DNA of 64,000 bases. It comes from DASVBE01 sp963770375. GTDB taxonomy: Bacteria > Actinomycetota > Actinomycetes > Streptosporangiales > Streptosporangiaceae. The DNA lies in contig CAVYPM010000009.1 in assembly GCA_963770375.1 (NCBI GenBank), positions 62,001 through 126,000 on the forward strand, read 5' to 3'. Position 1 is the stretch's first letter, and the number at the start of each line of letters is the position of its first letter. Below, in pieces: positions 60,339 through 64,000 of this stretch. The notes under the pieces are model-generated. The model saw nothing but the letters and a program-made list of their open reading frames with translations, searched no databases and was not told the origin of the DNA. The translations under genes were made by a program, and so were the position numbers.

Positions 60339-61217
60339 GTGATCTATCAGCATCCGCTGGGCTACCTGCTGGGCCTGGAGGGCCTGGCGCTGCTGCGGGC
60401 GTTCAACGGTGAGCACGGCCGCGACTTCACGCTGGCCCGGTTCGCCGAGATCCGGGCCCTGCTGGACGACCTGGACCAGGCCGGGGAGGCGGCGCAAAGC
60501 CGCCCGGTGACCGTGGCCGAGGGCTACGACGTGTGGTCCGCGCGGTACGACAGCGAGGACAACGACCTGCTCGGCCTGGAGCAGCCGGTGGTCTGGGGCC
60601 TCCTCGACGGGCTTCCGGCCGGCCCGGCGCTCGACGCCGCCTGCGGCACCGGCCGGCACGCGAGGCACCTCGCTGAGCTCGGCCACACGGTCCTCGGGGT
60701 GGATGCGTCCGCCGGGATGCTGGCCGCGGCCCGCACCAACGTGCCCAGCGGAGACTTCCGCCAGGGCGACCTCACGCAGCTCCCGGTCCCCAGCCAGCAC
60801 GTGGACCTCGTGGTGTGCTCGCTGGCGCTGACCCACGTGCGCGACCTGGCGCCGGTGTTCGCCGAGTTCGCGCGCGTGCTACGGCCGGGCGGGCACCTGG
60901 TGATCTCGGACTCGCGGATGGACTACCCGCTCGTCGTGGCGCTGCCTGCTGGCGGGCACGGCTACCTGCCCCACCACAAGCACGCGACCAGCGAGTACCT
61001 GACCGCGGCGCTGCCGGCCGGGCTGCAGGTCCGGCACTGCGAGGAGATGCGCTCCCCCTGCCTCGACCCGGCCGAGGCCCCGCCGCCGCGCCGGACCCGG
61101 CCCGGCCACCCCTCGGACATCTGGACGCTCCGCCTCTGGTGCCCGGCGGCCTTCCGGGCGGCGTACAGCGGCAGCCCGCTGATGATCTTCTGGAAGTTCC
61201 AGCGGGCGGCGAGCTAG
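60339..61217 (+). CDS. Class I SAM-dependent methyltransferase
   Basis: 292 residues, GTG start. An N-terminal helical segment (YLLGLEGLALLRAFNGEHGR) precedes the Methyltransf_11-type core: LDAACGTGRHARHLAELGHTV (motif I), GVDASAGMLAAAR, VDLVVCSLALTHV and VLRPGGHLVISDS. A substrate-binding end follows. Target not predictable. It starts 37 bases after the HAD gene on the same strand and may be co-transcribed. Confidence 0.88.
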   Translation: MIYQHPLGYLLGLEGLALLRAFNGEHGRDFTLARFAEIRALLDDLDQAGEAAQSRPVTVAEGYDVWSARYDSEDNDLLGLEQPVVWGLLDGLPAGPALDAACGTGRHARHLAELGHTVLGVDASAGMLAAARTNVPSGDFRQGDLTQLPVPSQHVDLVVCSLALTHVRDLAPVFAEFARVLRPGGHLVISDSRMDYPLVVALPAGGHGYLPHHKHATSEYLTAALPAGLQVRHCEEMRSPCLDPAEAPPPRRTRPGHPSDIWTLRLWCPAAFRAAYSGSPLMIFWKFQRAAS

Positions 61218-61355
61218 CCGGTCACGCCTGGAAACCCCATTCAGGATTACGCATGGTTGTGGTCCGGGTCCCGGGCCCAGGCCAGCCGTGCCGGGAGCGT
61301 TTCTGGGCCCGCCAGATCGCGATTTTGGGGCCGATATCGGCGCCCGCCGCGGCGG

Positions 61356-62522
61356 TCAGGAACGCGACACGAACAGGCCGGCCATCCGGGACCGGGCCGG
61401 GCCGTCGCGGAGCTGGCGGTCGGCAACGGTCATGGCCCCGAACGCGGCGCCACCCGCGGCGACCAGCGGGCCGAGGATCATCATCAGGCCGAGGATCAGG
61501 GAGAACACAAGCGTGATGCCCAGGCCGGCGACCGCGCCCGCGGTCGCGCCCGCCCGCGTGGCCTGGCGGGCCTGGACGTCGCGCAGGTCCCGGCCGTCCG
61601 CGTCCTTGCCGTCGTCGCCGACGGGCGACCACGTGCCCTGGACCCGCCAGGCCACGGCCATGCCGAGCAGGAAGCCGGCCGACGCCAGGATGATCACCAT
61701 GGGCCCAATGAAGACCAGCAGGTTGTCGCCGGGGATCTGCAGGATCGCGTACATGAGCGGGATCATCGGCAGGCCGGTGATGAGCCCGCCGGCCAGCGCC
61801 GCGGGCCGGACCGGCACGCGCCGGCTGGTCGCGCAGAGGACCAGCGCCACGTACCCGGCGAGAAGCGCCTGCACCGGCAGCAGGAAAAACGTGATCATGC
61901 CGCCCGCGATCATCCAGCCGGTCAGCGCGTCGGTGCTGACCTTCGGCCACCGTGCCCGGACAACCAGCGGCGCGGCAAACAGCAGGCCGAGCGCGACCAG
62001 GCCGCCGATCTCGCGCGGCCAGTTGGCCGCACCGCCGCCCAGCACCTGGTCGACGCCGTGGTGCCGGTCCAGCCGGATCAGGGACAGGCCCAGTCCGCAG
62101 AGCGCGGCTGCGCCCGCGACCCGCACCAGCCGCGCCACCAGGCTCCGCCCGGCCGGCCCGAACAGCCCCCGCCGGCGGCCCACCCAGGGCAGGACCACCA
62201 GCGCGGCCACGCCGACAAGGATCCGGACCCGGTCGGTCGCGTACTCCGGGTCGCCGGCCGGCTGCCAGCTCAGCCAGATGACCCATCCCACCGCGGCCGC
62301 GACCGCGGCACATCCCGCCCCGTAAAGAACCCTGCGCATCATGCTGGCCTCCCTAGCCACCAGCCACACCCCACCCGCCAGCCAGCCCAGCCGCGGCCAC
62401 CCGGCCGGTGCCTGGCTGGCCTCGGCCTGAACAGCCTCGGCCCACTCCCGCCGCCCGGCCGGCAGCAACCGGGCCAGGACCCGCAACAGCCCGGTGAGAG
62501 CCCCGCACATCCGGCCGGTCAC
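61356..62522 (-). CDS. Multi-helix membrane protein, partner of PadR regulator
   Basis: 388 residues with about nine membrane helices and a soluble loop near 310-325 (VGDDGKDADGRDLRD). The N-terminal 60 residues (ALTGLLRVLARLLPAGRREWAEAVQAE) are the conserved start of actinobacterial membrane proteins coded behind PadR regulators. No transporter motif is recognised. The start is a GTG at 62522 that overlaps the stop of the preceding micro-ORF (GTGA). It is the last member of a chain padR - micro-ORF 1 - micro-ORF 2 - this gene. Confidence 0.75.
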   Translation of the reverse strand: MTGRMCGALTGLLRVLARLLPAGRREWAEAVQAEASQAPAGWPRLGWLAGGVWLVAREASMMRRVLYGAGCAAVAAAVGWVIWLSWQPAGDPEYATDRVRILVGVAALVVLPWVGRRRGLFGPAGRSLVARLVRVAGAAALCGLGLSLIRLDRHHGVDQVLGGGAANWPREIGGLVALGLLFAAPLVVRARWPKVSTDALTGWMIAGGMITFFLLPVQALLAGYVALVLCATSRRVPVRPAALAGGLITGLPMIPLMYAILQIPGDNLLVFIGPMVIILASAGFLLGMAVAWRVQGTWSPVGDDGKDADGRDLRDVQARQATRAGATAGAVAGLGITLVFSLILGLMMILGPLVAAGGAAFGAMTVADRQLRDGPARSRMAGLFVSRS

Positions 62523-62590
62523 GCTCGCTCACCCGCCAGCGGCCGGGCCCGCACCAGCCCGGTCAGCGCCCCGCGCGCCCGGCCGGTCAT
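62519..62590 (-). CDS. Micro-ORF 2 of the padR leader cascade
   Basis: 23 codons (MTGRARGALTGLVRARPLAGERA) between ATG 62590 and TGA 62519. The ATG overlaps the stop of micro-ORF 1 and the TGA overlaps the GTG of the membrane-protein gene. It is a near copy of that protein's first residues (MTGRMCGALTGLLRVLARLL), so it arose by tandem duplication. It may act only in translational coupling. Confidence 0.45.
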   Translation of the reverse strand: MTGRARGALTGLVRARPLAGERA

Positions 62591-62814
62591 GCTTCCTCGC
62601 CCGCCTGCGGCCGGACCTGAGCCCGCAGCGGCCCGGTCAGCGCCCGGCCGGTCGTGCTGTCCTCGCCTCCCTGGGCCCGGGCCGGTGCCTGCAGCGGCCC
62701 GGTCAGCGCATGCCGTAGTCCGGTGACCGCCGCGCGCGCCTGGCCGGTCGTGTTTTCCTCGCCCGCCTGCGGCCGGGGCTGAGCCCGCAGCCTGGTCAGC
62801 GGCCGGCTGGTCAT
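62587..62814 (-). CDS. Micro-ORF 1 of the padR leader cascade
   Basis: 75 codons from ATG 62814, which overlaps the PadR stop (ATGA), to the TGA that overlaps micro-ORF 2's ATG. The sequence consists of three degenerate repeats (LTRLRAQPRPQAGEE, LTGPLQAPARAQGGED, LTGPLRAQVRPQAGEE), each joined by an NTTG/STTG element that resembles a mutated start (ACG for ATG). A translated product would be basic and disordered. Confidence 0.45.
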   Translation of the reverse strand: MTSRPLTRLRAQPRPQAGEENTTGQARAAVTGLRHALTGPLQAPARAQGGEDSTTGRALTGPLRAQVRPQAGEEA

Positions 62815-63173
62815 GATCCCTCGCCTGCCAGCGGTCGCCTGGCCGGCCGGCGCCCTGGGGCGGTCTCCCGGCGCGGGGCGGGCGCCCGGCGTGCGGCCGA
62901 CGCTGCTTCTCTGGCCGCCTCCGCTGCCGCGCTGAGCCCGTCGGGGCTGAGCCGGTACAGGTGCCGCCGCGGCCGCCCGGCGGGCTGGCCGTCCTCCCAG
63001 CACGCCTCGACCAGGCCCCGGTCGGCCAGCCGGACCAGGATCGGGTACAGCGTGCCCGACTTGAGCCCAGTCTCCCGGGCCAGGTCGTAGCCGTGCCGCC
63101 AGTCCTGCGGCCGGGCGGCGAGCGCCACCAGGAGGGCCACGGTCTGGGCGGAGAACGCGGTGCGACGAGGCAT
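62811..63173 (-). CDS. PadR-family transcriptional regulator
   Basis: 120 residues. RTAFSAQTVALLVALAARPQ, WRHGYDLARETGLKSGTLYP, ILVRLADRGLVEACWED and GRPRRHLYRLSPDG are the PadR winged helix and wing. The C-terminus is Arg/Ala-rich. The ATG at 63173 starts directly; a 14-bp palindrome lies ten bases upstream and is its probable operator. The stop overlaps micro-ORF 1. It likely represses its own operon with the membrane protein. Confidence 0.9.
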   Translation of the reverse strand: MPRRTAFSAQTVALLVALAARPQDWRHGYDLARETGLKSGTLYPILVRLADRGLVEACWEDGQPAGRPRRHLYRLSPDGLSAAAEAAREAASAARRAPAPRRETAPGRRPARRPLAGEGS

Positions 63174-63182
63174 GGCGCAGAC

Positions 63183-63196
63183 TCTACCTAGGTAGA
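63183..63196. promoter_or_regulatory. PadR operator palindrome
   Basis: TCTACCTAGGTAGA is a perfect 14-base palindrome centred 16 bases before the padR ATG. It includes TAGGTA on the coding strand, which could serve as the -10 box, so a bound PadR dimer would block RNA polymerase (inference). Confidence 0.65.
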
Positions 63197-63277
63197 TCAA
63201 CGCTGTACAGGGCCTGCAGGCGATCGCCTGGCTATACCTGTTGGCCTGCGGATACGGCTGGCTGCTTGGATCATGGC

Positions 63278-63710
63278 ATGAGCAGCGATCTTCCCGACGG
63301 CTACGAACTGTCCACCGATCCCGCGCGGCTGGACGTCGATCAGCTCCACCAGTGGCTGTCCGTGGACGCCTACTGGGCCCTGGGCCGGTCGCGCGAGGCG
63401 ATGGAGACCGCAATCGCCAGGTCGCTGAACTTCGGCGTGTACGACACCGGCTCCGGCGCCCAGGTCGGTTACGCCCGGGTGATCACCGACCAGGCCACGT
63501 TCGGCTGGCTGTGCGACGTGTATATCGCCCGCCCGGTCCGTGGCGAGGGGCTCGGCACCGCGCTGACCAACGCCGTCTGCGCCTATCATCGAGCCGTTCG
63601 GCCTGCGCCGCGTGCTGCTGGCCACCGCCGACGCCCAGGAGGTTTACGCCCGGGTCGGCTTCGCGCCGCTGGCCAACCCGGGCAAATGGATGGTGCTCGG
63701 CGACGAGTGA
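63278..63710 (+). pseudogene. GNAT-family N-acetyltransferase, frame broken near 63585
   Basis: ATG 63278 encodes LPDGYELSTDPARLDVDQLH, YARVITDQATFGWLCDVYI and the acetyl-CoA loop RPVRGEGLGTALTNAV. Around 63585 the frame changes (one extra base) and the end is EPFGLRRVLLATADAQEVYA then RVGFAPLANPGKWMVLGDE, the usual C-terminus of this GNAT group, to TGA 63710. The joined protein is about 143 residues. Probably acetylates a small molecule. The break again looks like a sequencing indel. Confidence 0.8.
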
Positions 63711-63800
63711 CGTAACACCGTTTCCGTCAGCCGGAGCAGCGGCTGACTGGGCCCCGACGGAGAGCAATGATCCGCGTGTTCCAGATCACCAGCGAGCCGT

Positions 63801-64000
63801 TTAGCGGGATACCGCGCTGCCGGCAATCCGCATTACGGCAGAATTCCCACCGAACATATTGGAGTCCAGCGAGGACCGGTACTCGTTGCAGAACCCGCCG
63901 TACCGGGCCGTGTTGCCGCTGAATTTACTGTCGTTCATGTAACGGACGTCGTAGTTCAGCAGACCCCGCCGGTCCTGGTCAGGCCCCGGCACGGGCGGAG
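63801..64000 (-). CDS. C-terminal end of an unidentified protein (partial at window edge)
   Basis: The frame is open to the right edge; at least 66 codons are visible, ending TAA at 63801. It is rich in Asn, Ser, Gly and aromatic residues (NYDVRYMNDSKFSGNTARYG, FCNEYRSSLDSNMFGGNSAV) with one Cys, a composition typical of secreted proteins. A GTG at 63992 could be a start but the frame continues beyond. The base use is less GC-biased than neighbours. Not assigned to a family. Confidence 0.45.
   Translation of the reverse strand, partial: PPVPGPDQDRRGLLNYDVRYMNDSKFSGNTARYGGFCNEYRSSLDSNMFGGNSAVMRIAGSAVSR

Larger units (their letters stand above)
62519..62825. repeat. Degenerate tandem repeats of a gene-start module
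   Basis: Reading the minus strand, five copies of a module start at about 62814, 62751, 62655, 62590 and 62522. Each has GCGAG-(G/A)(G/A) just before an ATG, ACG, ACG, ATG or GTG, followed by ACCRGCC and a CTGACCGG-type block. Unit lengths vary (about 63, 96, 65, 68). The last unit is the actual start of the membrane-protein gene. Confidence 0.7.

Overview
The window is very GC-rich chromosomal DNA with strong G/C preference at third codon positions and frequent GTG/TTG starts. It comes from a filamentous-type actinobacterium (Actinomycetes, probably near Streptosporangiales/Streptomyces). Supporting signs are the groEL - cold-shock gene - thrC order, two CIRCE operators before groEL, an otsA/otsB pair with DUF3263, the DUF3027/DUF2530 pair, a DtxR-type regulator and a PAS-GAF-SpoIIE-HATPase protein. 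Genus cannot be fixed from the sequence alone.

Layout. 1-5.4 kb: sugar-acid metabolism (enolase-superfamily enzyme cut by the window edge, uronate-dehydrogenase-like protein), two MarR regulators, a DHA2-type exporter and a carboxymuconolactone-decarboxylase-family protein. 5.6-10.2 kb: LCP cell-wall ligase and a large disordered membrane protein. 10.3-14.4 kb: groEL, a cold-shock gene and threonine synthase, the last behind a clear SAM-I riboswitch. 14.4-20 kb: trehalose synthesis, SAM hydrolase and a secreted membrane-anchored subtilisin homologue that has lost its catalytic residues. 20-29.6 kb: PlsC, a large membrane protein, a 21-bp-periodic repeat array, a second cold-shock protein, two MFS exporters, DUF3027, DUF2530, a MarR and ThpR. 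29.6-41.1 kb: SerC, citrate synthase, PdxH, DtxR, SpoIIE phosphatase, thiolase, Hsp20, HspR-like regulator, acyl-CoA dehydrogenase and dCTP deaminase.

41.2-50 kb is an accessory stretch with visibly lower GC. It opens at a tRNA-Gly(CCC) gene whose last 43 bp are repeated 967 bp downstream, enclosing one membrane-anchored protein gene and no integrase. Beyond lie a BTAD regulator with a degenerate ATPase domain, a 71-bp tandem repeat with inverted TTAA boxes, a broken beta-rich gene, a helix-hairpin-helix protein and a decayed LuxR-type ATPase regulator. 50-64 kb mixes small transporters, a CLC channel, DinB/pentapeptide, ankyrin, LysR, nucleotidyltransferase, HAD and methyltransferase genes, truncated remnants (SDR, TnsA-like), and a PadR - membrane protein locus linked by a chain of overlapping micro-ORFs.

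At least nine genes, including conserved single-copy types, carry one-base-type frameshifts in GC-rich runs. This suggests indel errors in the assembly, although the LuxR gene and the SDR/TnsA fragments look truly decayed. The items most worth a second look are the integrase-less tRNA element, the phased 21-bp array, the SAM riboswitch on thrC, the pseudo-subtilase, and the micro-ORF cascade behind padR.
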